A stretch of DNA of 64,000 bases, taken from positions 62,001 through 126,000 of the forward strand of contig CAJTVQ010000002.1 of NCBI GenBank assembly GCA_910579935.1. Reading direction: 5' to 3'. The position numbers were made by a program, and so were the translations under genes. This DNA comes from an uncultured Lachnospiraceae bacterium (GTDB lineage: Bacteria; Bacillota; Clostridia; Lachnospirales; Lachnospiraceae). The notes beneath the pieces are model-generated. The model worked only from the letters and a program-made list of their open reading frames with translations. It did no database searches and was not told the DNA's origin. Below, piece by piece: positions 40,674 to 48,682 of the stretch (position 1 is the first letter of the stretch; each line of letters starts with the position of its first letter).

Positions 40674-43391
40674 ATGGAAACCATACGATTTACAGACATG
40701 GATGGAACTTTTTCCATAGAGCAGCCGGAGAATTACAGTTATCTTTATTTTCCGATTGCAGGAGAAAAGGGATTAAAGAGTTCTGTCACGCCAAATTTAG
40801 GCGGCGATAGTAAAATCAATCAGGAGGCTTTTTTACTGGAGCCTGTAAGCGCAGAAAATCTGCATAATAACAGGTCGACAAGGAATTTCTGGTGCATTAT
40901 AGAAGGAACCGGATGCTGGTCGGCAGCAGGTGCATCGGCGGAAGCGGAAGATAAGAAATTTTCCGGAGCGCAGGATTCCTGTACACTGACTGCGGGGCTG
41001 ATGTGGCAGACGGTGAAGCGAAATTCGGAGAAATATAAACTGGAAGCAGAGATTACCTCTTTTATTCCGGTAGGCGACAATGTGGAAATCATGCATGTGG
41101 CGCTGCGCAATACGGCAAAAACAGAGCAGAAAATCATACCGGTTGCAGCTGTTCCCATTTATGGGAGAAGTGCGGATAATATCAGGGATCATAGAAATGT
41201 TACATCCATGCTGCACAGAATCCATACACAGCAATATGGTATCACGGTGACGCCCACCATGTCTTTTGATGAAAAAGGGCATCGGAGAAATCATCTGACA
41301 TATTTTGTGGCAGGAGCCGCAGGAAATGGCAGGGAACCTGTTTCCTTTTATCCGACGGTGGATGCTTTTATCGGGGAAGGCGGCACTTTTACCCATCCGG
41401 AGGCAGTTTACAGAAACCGGGAGGGTATGCCGCCGGGAGTGGAGACTGCCGGGAAAGAGGCAGTGGGAGGCATCCGTTTTGCGCAGATCACGCTGAAACC
41501 GGAGGAAACCGCAGAATATGTTATCCTCATGGGAATTGCCGGACAGGAAGAAGAAACGGGGGAGATTATCGCAAGATATGCTTCTTCAGTGAAAGCAGAG
41601 CAGGCGCTTAAGGAGGTAAAGGAATACTGGCAGAAGAAAGTAAATGTCAGATATCATACCGGAGATGACCGCTTTGACCTCTTTATGCGGTGGGTAAGTT
41701 TCCAGCCGTTTTTAAGGCGTCTCTACGGATGTTCTTTCCTGCCCCATCATGACTATGGGAGAGGAGGAAGGGGATGGAGGGATTTATGGCAGGACTGCCT
41801 TTCCCTTCTGTTAATGGATCCCGGAGGAGTACGTCAGATGGTGGTCAGCAATTACGGCGGAGTACGGATAGACGGAACCAATGCTACTATTATAGGGAGC
41901 GGGCAGGGGGAATTTATTGCAGACAGAAATGGAATCAGCCGTGTCTGGATGGATCATGGGGTCTGGCCGTTTCTGACAACCAGGCTTTATCTTGACCAGA
42001 CCGGAGATTTGGAGATTCTGCTGGAAAAGGTGAACTACTTTAAGGATGCGCAGGCAGCGCGGGGTACGGATATTGACATGGATTGGAAGGACGGATACGG
42101 TATGCGGCAGAAAACTGCAGACGGCAGTGTATATGCAGGAACGATTCTGGAACATCTTCTGGTGGAGCATCTGTGTGCGTTCTATGAAGTGGGGGAGCAT
42201 AATGAAATGCGTCTGCGCGGCGCGGATTGGAATGATGCGCTGGATATGGCGGCGGACAACGGTGAGAGTGTAGCGTTTACCTGTGCTTATGCAGGGAATC
42301 TGAAGCAGCTTGCGGACTGTCTGCGTCTGCTAAGAGACAGATTATCCTATACGGAAGCAGAGCTTTTGGAAGAAATCAGTGTTTTACTGAAAGATGATGC
42401 GGGAATTTATGAAAATACAGAGGCAAAACAGGCTGTCTTAAAGGAGTACACAGATCGGTGCAGGCATAATATCAGCGGGAAGAAGATACAGGTGCCGGTG
42501 GACAGCCTGATAGAAAATCTGACCAATAAAGCGGACTGGCTGATGGAGCACATCCGCAGCACAGAGTGGATTCAGGGAGAAGATGGGGAAGGATGGTTCA
42601 ACAGTTATTACGATAACCATAAAAATGCAGTGGAAGGCATTTCCGAAAAAGGCGTACGGATGATGCTGACAGGGCAGGTATTTGCCATTATGAGCGGAAC
42701 GGCATCCGAGGAACAGATAAGTCAGATCTGCAAAAGTGCAGACCATTATCTGTATGACGCTTCCATTGGCGGTTACCGGCTGAATACGGATTTTAAGGAA
42801 CTTAAGTTTGATATGGGAAGAATGTTCGGATTTGCGTATGGGGAGAAAGAGAACGGAGCCGTATTTTCCCATATGACGGTAATGTATGCAAATGCGCTTT
42901 ATAAAAGAGGATTTGCAAAAGAGGGCTGTCAGGCGCTTCAGACGCTGGCGGATACAGCGCTTGATTTTGACACAAGCAGAATCTATCCCGGTATTCCGGA
43001 ATATTTCAACAGTGAAGGACGGGGGATGTATCATTATCTGACGGGCGCGGCAAGCTGGTATATGATGACTATGATAACGGAAGTATTCGGAGTTCACGGG
43101 GAAGCAGGAGATTTGGTGATAAAACCGAAACTTCTGAAAAAGCAGTTTGATAAAAATAAAACAGCTTCTATCAGCTTCTGTTTTGCAGAGAAAGCCTTTG
43201 AAGTGACTTTAAAAAATACAGAGGACCTGGAATTCGGAGATTACGGAATCGGGGCGGCGGACTGTGACGGGAAGGCATTGCAGACTGCCGATGGGACACA
43301 GGTTCTTATCGGACGGGAGGCAGTGAAGACTATGGATGGCAGTCTGCACAAAATCACCGTAGAGCTGGTACGCCGCATAGACGAGAACTGA
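40674..43391 (+). CDS. GH94-family disaccharide/oligosaccharide phosphorylase
   Basis: A 905-residue cytoplasmic enzyme. It has an N-terminal beta-sandwich (about 1-300), a linker, and an (alpha/alpha)6 barrel with the catalytic DWND motif near residue 518 (RGADWNDALDMAADNGES). It also has GWRDLWQDCLSLLL and a late EYFNSEGRGMYHYLTGAASW. It would split a beta-linked sugar with phosphate to a sugar-1-phosphate, saving ATP. It is larger than cellobiose phosphorylase (about 810), nearer laminaribiose-type enzymes, so specificity is open. It starts 5 bases after the chemoreceptor, in the same operon. Confidence 0.82.
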   Translation: METIRFTDMDGTFSIEQPENYSYLYFPIAGEKGLKSSVTPNLGGDSKINQEAFLLEPVSAENLHNNRSTRNFWCIIEGTGCWSAAGASAEAEDKKFSGAQDSCTLTAGLMWQTVKRNSEKYKLEAEITSFIPVGDNVEIMHVALRNTAKTEQKIIPVAAVPIYGRSADNIRDHRNVTSMLHRIHTQQYGITVTPTMSFDEKGHRRNHLTYFVAGAAGNGREPVSFYPTVDAFIGEGGTFTHPEAVYRNREGMPPGVETAGKEAVGGIRFAQITLKPEETAEYVILMGIAGQEEETGEIIARYASSVKAEQALKEVKEYWQKKVNVRYHTGDDRFDLFMRWVSFQPFLRRLYGCSFLPHHDYGRGGRGWRDLWQDCLSLLLMDPGGVRQMVVSNYGGVRIDGTNATIIGSGQGEFIADRNGISRVWMDHGVWPFLTTRLYLDQTGDLEILLEKVNYFKDAQAARGTDIDMDWKDGYGMRQKTADGSVYAGTILEHLLVEHLCAFYEVGEHNEMRLRGADWNDALDMAADNGESVAFTCAYAGNLKQLADCLRLLRDRLSYTEAELLEEISVLLKDDAGIYENTEAKQAVLKEYTDRCRHNISGKKIQVPVDSLIENLTNKADWLMEHIRSTEWIQGEDGEGWFNSYYDNHKNAVEGISEKGVRMMLTGQVFAIMSGTASEEQISQICKSADHYLYDASIGGYRLNTDFKELKFDMGRMFGFAYGEKENGAVFSHMTVMYANALYKRGFAKEGCQALQTLADTALDFDTSRIYPGIPEYFNSEGRGMYHYLTGAASWYMMTMITEVFGVHGEAGDLVIKPKLLKKQFDKNKTASISFCFAEKAFEVTLKNTEDLEFGDYGIGAADCDGKALQTADGTQVLIGREAVKTMDGSLHKITVELVRRIDEN

Positions 43392-43447
43392 AGGCATGGA
43401 CAGCCCGGTGCGTACCGGTATGGGTTTTGTTTTCCGGAAAATTGAAG

Positions 43448-43478
43448 CGGGGTAACAGTAAGGTATCTGAGCTGTTAC
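43448..43478 (+). repeat. Dispersed intergenic repeat, copy 4 (5' part lost)
   Basis: The core segments GTAACAG (43452-43458), GGTATC (43462-43467) and CTGTTAC (43472-43478) remain; the first GATACC segment is missing after GCGG. A further CTGTTAC lies at 43491-43497 at the end of the AraC gene. It sits between converging genes. Confidence 0.7.
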
Positions 43479-43493
43479 GGGCAGGGACCACTG

Positions 43494-44234
43494 TTACCAC
43501 GAAATGCGGTAATAGTGGTCGCGGTATTTTTTCGGAGTCACGCCAACCATCTTCTTAAAGGTCTGGATAAAGTGGCTCTGAGAGGAAAATGCCAGATAAT
43601 TGGCAATTTCAATCAGGCTGTAATCGGAATATCTTAACAGATGCTGCGCTTTTTCGATTTTCATTTCGCAAATATAATCACTGACGGAAATGTTAAGCTC
43701 TTTTTTAAAAAGCCTGGAAAGATAGCTGGGGGAAAGCCCTGCATGGGCGGCAAGTTCATCTACGGTGATCCGGCAGTTGATGTGGCTGTAGATATAGTCC
43801 ATGCATTGGACGATAGGCTTTGATATCACGGTGCTTTTTTTCACCAGCATCATTTTTCTTGTATAGTCAAGAGCCATTTGCTTGTGAAGTTTTGAAATGG
43901 CTTCAATGGAAGTGCAGGCATCCATTTTCAAAATATAGAAGTCGCTGAGACGGAATGCCTGCTCCAGTTCCATGCCTGCCTCTACACAGCGTCTTGTGAT
44001 CATGGCAACTGTGACAACAAAATGATATTTTATATTGGTCAGGGGATTGGTAGAGAGGATACCCATTCCGTCCGGATTGGTAAAAGCGTTTTCCTGGCAG
44101 TTCTTTTGTACAAAGTCTGTGTCCCCGGAACTGACGGCCTGATAAAAAGAATATTCTTCTTCCAATGGGCGGTGGGAGAGAGATTCCTCACTCTTTTGCA
44201 GTTCTTCCTGAAACCATTCATTTCGTAAATTCAT
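43494..44234 (-). CDS. AraC-family transcription regulator
   Basis: 246 residues. The C-terminal 100 form the double HTH: ITVDELAAHAGLSPSYLSRL, then LIEIANYLAFSSQSHFIQTF with the usual VGVTPKKYRDHY. The N-terminal 140 are helical (NPLTNIKYHFVVTVAMITRR), without a cupin, similar to AraC regulators with a helical sensor. It is divergent from the second GH94 gene, with direct repeats and a large palindrome between them, so control of that gene is likely. Confidence 0.88.
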   Translation of the reverse strand: MNLRNEWFQEELQKSEESLSHRPLEEEYSFYQAVSSGDTDFVQKNCQENAFTNPDGMGILSTNPLTNIKYHFVVTVAMITRRCVEAGMELEQAFRLSDFYILKMDACTSIEAISKLHKQMALDYTRKMMLVKKSTVISKPIVQCMDYIYSHINCRITVDELAAHAGLSPSYLSRLFKKELNISVSDYICEMKIEKAQHLLRYSDYSLIEIANYLAFSSQSHFIQTFKKMVGVTPKKYRDHYYRISW

Positions 44235-44272
44235 GTTGTTTTCCCTTATTAAGTGTTCTTGATAGGAACGCC

Positions 44273-44367
44273 GCAGTGCCGCTTGCCCGCGGGCTACGCC
44301 CTATCAGACATAAGGTGGAAAAAGTGTCAGCAGGCTGCCATTTTTCCATTTTATGTCTGCGCACTGC
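44273..44367. repeat. Large nested inverted repeat between divergent genes
   Basis: Outer arms GCAGTGC (44273-44279) and GCACTGC (44361-44367) enclose 19-base arms at 44305-44323 and 44341-44359 that match at 17 positions (CAGACATAA and TTATGTCTG at the ends). The loop is 17 bases. A GCCCGCGGGC palindrome lies in the left spacer. It looks like a small non-coding insertion or a long RNA hairpin in the AraC leader. Confidence 0.72.
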
Positions 44368-44407
44368 TCATTGCCTGTGCGTACATTATATCATAATTTT
44401 GATATTT

Positions 44408-44427
44408 TTGTATATAACCTTGTATAT
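44408..44427. promoter_or_regulatory. Direct-repeat operator candidate for AraC regulator
   Basis: TTGTATAT occurs at 44408-44415 and again at 44420-44427, 12 bases apart, about one helical turn. AraC-type dimers often bind such repeats. TATAAT at 44446-44451 follows and could be the -10 of the GH94 promoter. Confidence 0.5.
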
Positions 44428-44509
44428 GGAAGCGGGAGATGGGGCTATAATCGGAACTGTTGAAATTTGAAATCAAATTACATGGAAAATTAAAACAGGG
44501 AGGATGAAT

Positions 44510-46921
44510 ATGAAGTTTGGTTATTTTGATGATGCGAAACGGGAATATGTAATTGAAAGGCCGGATACGCCGGCACCTTGGGCAAATTATCTTGGTTCTC
44601 CGGAATACGGCGCTGTGATTTCCAATAATGCCGGTGGATATAGTTTTGCGAAATCCGGCGCAAATGGCAGGATTCTGCGCTATATTTTCAATAATTTCGA
44701 TCAGCCGGGACGCTATATTTATATCCGTGATAATGAGAGCAGGGATTATTGGTCGGCTTCGTGGCAGCCTGTCGGAAAGGAGCTGGAAACTTATAAAAGT
44801 GAATGCCGGCACGGAACGGCATATACGAGAATGATTGCGGATTACAGTGGGATTCATTCCGAGGTTTCTTATTATGTGCCGCTTCATAAATCTTATGAGG
44901 TCTGGAACCTGAAACTGACGAATCTTTCCGAACTGGAAAGAAATCTGACAATTACAGGCTATGCGGAATTTACCAATGTCAATAACTATGAAAATGATCA
45001 GGTGAATCTGCAGTATTCCCAGTTTATTACCAGAACTTCTTTTGAGGGAAACCGAATCCGTCAGGTGATCCATGGCAATCTGGATTGTTTGGAGGAAGGG
45101 GAAGATGTAGATGACAAAATTGTGATCGAACGTTTTCTGGGGCTGGCAGGAGCGGAAGTTTCTTCCTACTGCGGAGATAAAGAGAAATTTATCGGGAGGT
45201 ATCACGGCTATGGCAATCCTGACGGTGTAACACGGGGGGAGCTTGGCGGAGAGCTTAATTATAATGAGAACAGCTGCGGCGCTCTTTCTTCACAAATGAT
45301 ATTGGCGCCGGGCGAATCAGGAAATATTGCTTTTGTTCTGGGGATGAAAAAGGATGCAGAAGCGGAAAATATTCTGAAACAGTATCAGGATCCCGGAGAA
45401 GCCTGCCGGAAAGAGTTGGAGGAGCTGACCGCTTACTGGCATGGAAAACTCTCTCATTTCCAGGTCAGAACTCCCAGTCCGGAATTCAATACCATGATCA
45501 ATACATGGAATGCCTATAACTGCTTTATGACTTTTATCTGGTCACGTGCGGCTTCATTTATTTACTGCGGTCTCCGCAACGGATACGGATACCGTGATAC
45601 GGTACAGGATATTCAGGGAGTCATCCATCTGGCGCCGGAAATGGCGGTAGAGAAAATCCGTTTTATGCTTTCCGCGCAGGTGGATAACGGAGGAGGTCTG
45701 CCGCTTGTAAAGTTTACCCATCAGGCAGGGCATGAGGATACACCCGATGATCCGTCTTATGTAAAGGAAACGGGTCATCCTGCATATCGGGCAGATGATG
45801 CTCTGTGGCTGTTTCCGACGGTCTATAAATATGTTTCCGAAGCAGGAGATCTTTCCTTTATTGATGAAGTGATCCCTTTTGCCAATAAAGACGAAGGTAC
45901 GGTGTATGAACATCTGAAACGTGCCATTGGTTTTTCCATGGATCATTTGGGAAAACATGGTATGCCCGCCGGATTGTATGCGGACTGGAATGACTGTTTA
46001 AGGCTTGGCAAAGAAGGGGAATCTGCTTTTGTGGCGCTGCAGTTTTATTATGCCATGTCAATTATGAAGAAGTTTGCAGCATATAAAGAAGATCAGGATT
46101 ATATCGGTTATCTGGATGAAAAGCAGGAAGAACTTGGAGCAGTCATACAGAAATTGTGCTGGAACGAAGACCGGTTTATCCGCGGCATTACGGAAAAAGG
46201 TGAAGTCATTGGAAAACGTACAGACCCTGAAGCAAATATGTGGCTGAATCCTCAGAGCTGGGCAGTTATCAGCGGACTTGCTACGGACGAACAGTCGGAT
46301 ACGGCATTGGATACGGTATTTAAAAGACTGAACACGGAATACGGAGCGGTTTTAATGGATCCGCCGTACCATGAACATGCTTTTGACGGTGCGCTTGCCG
46401 TGATTTACAATCCGGGAACAAAGGAAAATTCAGGTATTTTTTCGCAGTCACAGGGATGGATAATACTTGCGGAGGCATTGCGGGGGCATGGAGAACGGGC
46501 TTTTACTTATTTCATGGAAAATGCTCCGGCAGCGCAGAATGACCGGGCGGAAATCCGCAGGCTGGAGCCATACTGTTACGGACAGTTTACGGAAGGAAAA
46601 GCCAGTCCGCATTTTGGCCGTTCCCATGTGCACTGGCTGACAGGGACGGCATCTACGGTTATGGTAGGATGCGTGGAAGGAATACTGGGTATGCGTCCCG
46701 ATTTCTACGGACTTAAGATTGCGCCCTCCATTCCGAAGGAATGGGAATGCTTTGAAATTGAGAAGGATTTCAGAGGGAACCGTCTGCATATTACAGTTAA
46801 AAACCCGGAACATGCGGAATCCGGATGCAGGAAGCTAATAGTCAATGGGAAGGAAATAGAAGGAAACTATATTCCGGCAGAATTACTGAAAGAACACTCG
46901 GAAATTGAACTGATCATGTAA
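44510..46921 (+). CDS. GH94-family phosphorylase (cellobiose/chitobiose phosphorylase-like)
   Basis: 803 residues from ATG 44510, 6 bases after GGAGG (ATG 44504 touches the site); the start MKFGYFDDAKREYVIERPD matches the family. The N-terminal beta-sandwich, the helical barrel, and the catalytic YADWNDCLRLGKEGES region are present. Near the end come LTGTASTVMVGCVEGILGMR and FRGNRLHITVKNPEHAESG. Length fits cellobiose or N,N'-diacetylchitobiose phosphorylases. Lack of a signal peptide means it acts inside the cell. A CUT1 transporter follows. Confidence 0.85.
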   Translation: MKFGYFDDAKREYVIERPDTPAPWANYLGSPEYGAVISNNAGGYSFAKSGANGRILRYIFNNFDQPGRYIYIRDNESRDYWSASWQPVGKELETYKSECRHGTAYTRMIADYSGIHSEVSYYVPLHKSYEVWNLKLTNLSELERNLTITGYAEFTNVNNYENDQVNLQYSQFITRTSFEGNRIRQVIHGNLDCLEEGEDVDDKIVIERFLGLAGAEVSSYCGDKEKFIGRYHGYGNPDGVTRGELGGELNYNENSCGALSSQMILAPGESGNIAFVLGMKKDAEAENILKQYQDPGEACRKELEELTAYWHGKLSHFQVRTPSPEFNTMINTWNAYNCFMTFIWSRAASFIYCGLRNGYGYRDTVQDIQGVIHLAPEMAVEKIRFMLSAQVDNGGGLPLVKFTHQAGHEDTPDDPSYVKETGHPAYRADDALWLFPTVYKYVSEAGDLSFIDEVIPFANKDEGTVYEHLKRAIGFSMDHLGKHGMPAGLYADWNDCLRLGKEGESAFVALQFYYAMSIMKKFAAYKEDQDYIGYLDEKQEELGAVIQKLCWNEDRFIRGITEKGEVIGKRTDPEANMWLNPQSWAVISGLATDEQSDTALDTVFKRLNTEYGAVLMDPPYHEHAFDGALAVIYNPGTKENSGIFSQSQGWIILAEALRGHGERAFTYFMENAPAAQNDRAEIRRLEPYCYGQFTEGKASPHFGRSHVHWLTGTASTVMVGCVEGILGMRPDFYGLKIAPSIPKEWECFEIEKDFRGNRLHITVKNPEHAESGCRKLIVNGKEIEGNYIPAELLKEHSEIELIM

Positions 46922-46940
46922 CCGTTCAGGCAGATGAAGA

Positions 46941-47020
46941 TTGAGACATCAATTTGATATTTTTAAAACTATTCTTATATATCGTGAGGCGCAAAAAGTA
47001 TATGTTATTTATATAAGAAT
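46941..47020 (+). promoter_or_regulatory. Promoter and 11-base inverted repeat before second binding protein
   Basis: TTGAGA at 46941-46946 and TAAAAC at 46964-46969 have 17 bases between. Just after lies a perfect 11-base dyad, ATTCTTATATA at 46971-46981 and TATATAAGAAT at 47010-47020, with 28 bases between. It may be a pair of regulator sites or a leader hairpin. Confidence 0.6.
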
Positions 47021-47079
47021 TAACGGAAAGACTGATTTCCGGAATGAAACCATTTACTCATTACAGGAGGTACATATTT

Positions 47080-48540
47080 ATGAAGAAGAAGTTACTTGGT
47101 ATGGTGCTTGCGTCTGCTGTGTTAGCCGGCGCTTTGGCAGGATGCGGCTCAGGAAACTCCGGTTCATCATCAGCCGGTGATGCAGGAAATTCCGCTGCGG
47201 ACGCGAATGCTCCTGCAGACGCGAATGCACCTGCGGAAACAGGCGGAGCGGATACGGAAGCTGCTGCGGGAGGTACAGAAGGGGCGGTTCTCAATATCTG
47301 GTGCTGGAATGATGAGTTCCAAAGCCGATTCAATGATTACTATCCGGATGTAGAGTCGGTTTCCGATGACAAATCTACAACAACCCTGACAAACGGTGTG
47401 GTAGTGAAATGGACCATTAATCCAACGACGGATAACAATTACCAGAATAAACTGGACGAAGCATTGATGGCACAGGGCAGCGCGTCAGATGATGATAAAA
47501 TTGATATCTTCTTACTGGAAGCTGACTATGCATTGAAATATGTCGGTGAGGACGTAGATGTTGCGGTGCCGCTTTCCGAACTGGGAATTACGGCAGACGA
47601 TCTTGCCGATCAGTATCAGTACACAAAGGATATTGTTTCGGATGCAAACGGCCAGCAGAGGGCAGCTTCCTGGCAGGCAGCTCCCGGACTGTTTGCTTAT
47701 AGGCGTTCGATTGCCAAGGAGGTTCTTGGGACGGATGATCCGGATGAAGTTCAGGCAGCGCTTGCTGACTGGAGTAAGTTTAATGAGGTAGCAACGCAGG
47801 CAAAGGATAAAGGCTATTACATGCTTTCCGGTTATCAGGATTCCTTCCGTACATTCTCCAATAATGTAGACAAACCGTGGGTGGAGGGAACTACAGTTAC
47901 AGTAGACCCTAACATTGTGGCATGGATTGAGCAGACTAAAGAATTTACTGATAAAGGATATAATCATAAATCCTCGCTTTGGAGTGATACATGGGCACAG
48001 GATCAGGGTGCGGACGGAAAGGTGTTCGGTTTCTTCTATTCTACTTGGGGAATCAATTTCACGTTGGTAGGCAATGCCGGTGAAGCAGGTTTTGGTGACT
48101 GGGCAGTATGTCAGGGTCCCCAGCCTTATTACTGGGGCGGAACGTGGATTGCCGCGGCAAGAGGAACCGATAACCCGGCACTGGTGAAAGATGTCATGAT
48201 AAAGCTGACCTGTACAAAGAGCATCATGAAAGCCATGACAGAAAACCGCTCTATTCAGGATTATACCAATACGGTATCCGGTATGCAGGAAATCGCTGCC
48301 GATCCTGACTTCCAGTCGGAATTCTTAGGGGGCCAGAATCATATTGCACTGTTCTCCGAGGTGGCTCCGACCATTGATATGAGCAATGTTTCCGCTTATG
48401 ACCAGGGATGCAATGAGCAGATTCAGAATGCTTTCGGCGATTACTTTGACGGAAACATTGATCTGGATACTGCAAAGGGCAACTTTGAAACGGCAATTAA
48501 GGAACTTTACCCGGAAATCACAGAGGTTGTATGGCCCTGA
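47080..48540 (+). CDS. ABC sugar-binding lipoprotein (CUT1)
   Basis: 486 residues from ATG 47080 with AGGAGG 9 bases upstream. The signal peptide ends in lipobox AGC (GALAGCGSGNSG). A low-complexity Ala/Asn/Asp linker follows with two copies of ADANAP (residues about 42-56). The binding fold begins VLNIWCWNDEFQSRFNDYYP. It has aromatic-rich segments (QGPQPYYWGGTWIAAARG) suited to oligosaccharide stacking. Its neighbours suggest a beta-glucoside or chitobiose-type substrate, not proven. Confidence 0.87.
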   Translation: MKKKLLGMVLASAVLAGALAGCGSGNSGSSSAGDAGNSAADANAPADANAPAETGGADTEAAAGGTEGAVLNIWCWNDEFQSRFNDYYPDVESVSDDKSTTTLTNGVVVKWTINPTTDNNYQNKLDEALMAQGSASDDDKIDIFLLEADYALKYVGEDVDVAVPLSELGITADDLADQYQYTKDIVSDANGQQRAASWQAAPGLFAYRRSIAKEVLGTDDPDEVQAALADWSKFNEVATQAKDKGYYMLSGYQDSFRTFSNNVDKPWVEGTTVTVDPNIVAWIEQTKEFTDKGYNHKSSLWSDTWAQDQGADGKVFGFFYSTWGINFTLVGNAGEAGFGDWAVCQGPQPYYWGGTWIAAARGTDNPALVKDVMIKLTCTKSIMKAMTENRSIQDYTNTVSGMQEIAADPDFQSEFLGGQNHIALFSEVAPTIDMSNVSAYDQGCNEQIQNAFGDYFDGNIDLDTAKGNFETAIKELYPEITEVVWP

Positions 48541-48591
48541 TAATTTGTCCATAAACTTCTGGAACGGATGATTTTGATTCAGAGTTACTGG

Positions 48592-48621
48592 AAAGGGGGC
48601 GGGCATTCGCCTGCCTCCTTT
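48592..48621 (+). terminator. Hairpin between second binding-protein and permease genes
   Basis: A 13-base stem (48592-48604 with 48609-48621, including two G-U pairs) closes on the 4-base loop ATTC. A short T-run follows. Like the one in the galactan operon, it probably keeps binding-protein mRNA in excess. Confidence 0.72.
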
Positions 48622-48682
48622 AACTTAACGGAAAATGGATTGCGTAAAGAGGCGATCATTGTTTGTGAAAGGATATGATACC

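Noticed and set aside
32934..43478. The four repeats as a CRISPR array
   Set aside because: Copies are kilobases apart, differ in length and have genes between them; no regular spacers and no cas genes are in the window.
44305..44359. Large palindrome as a terminator of the AraC gene
   Set aside because: It lies upstream, not downstream, of the minus-strand AraC gene, and no gene ends into it from the other side.
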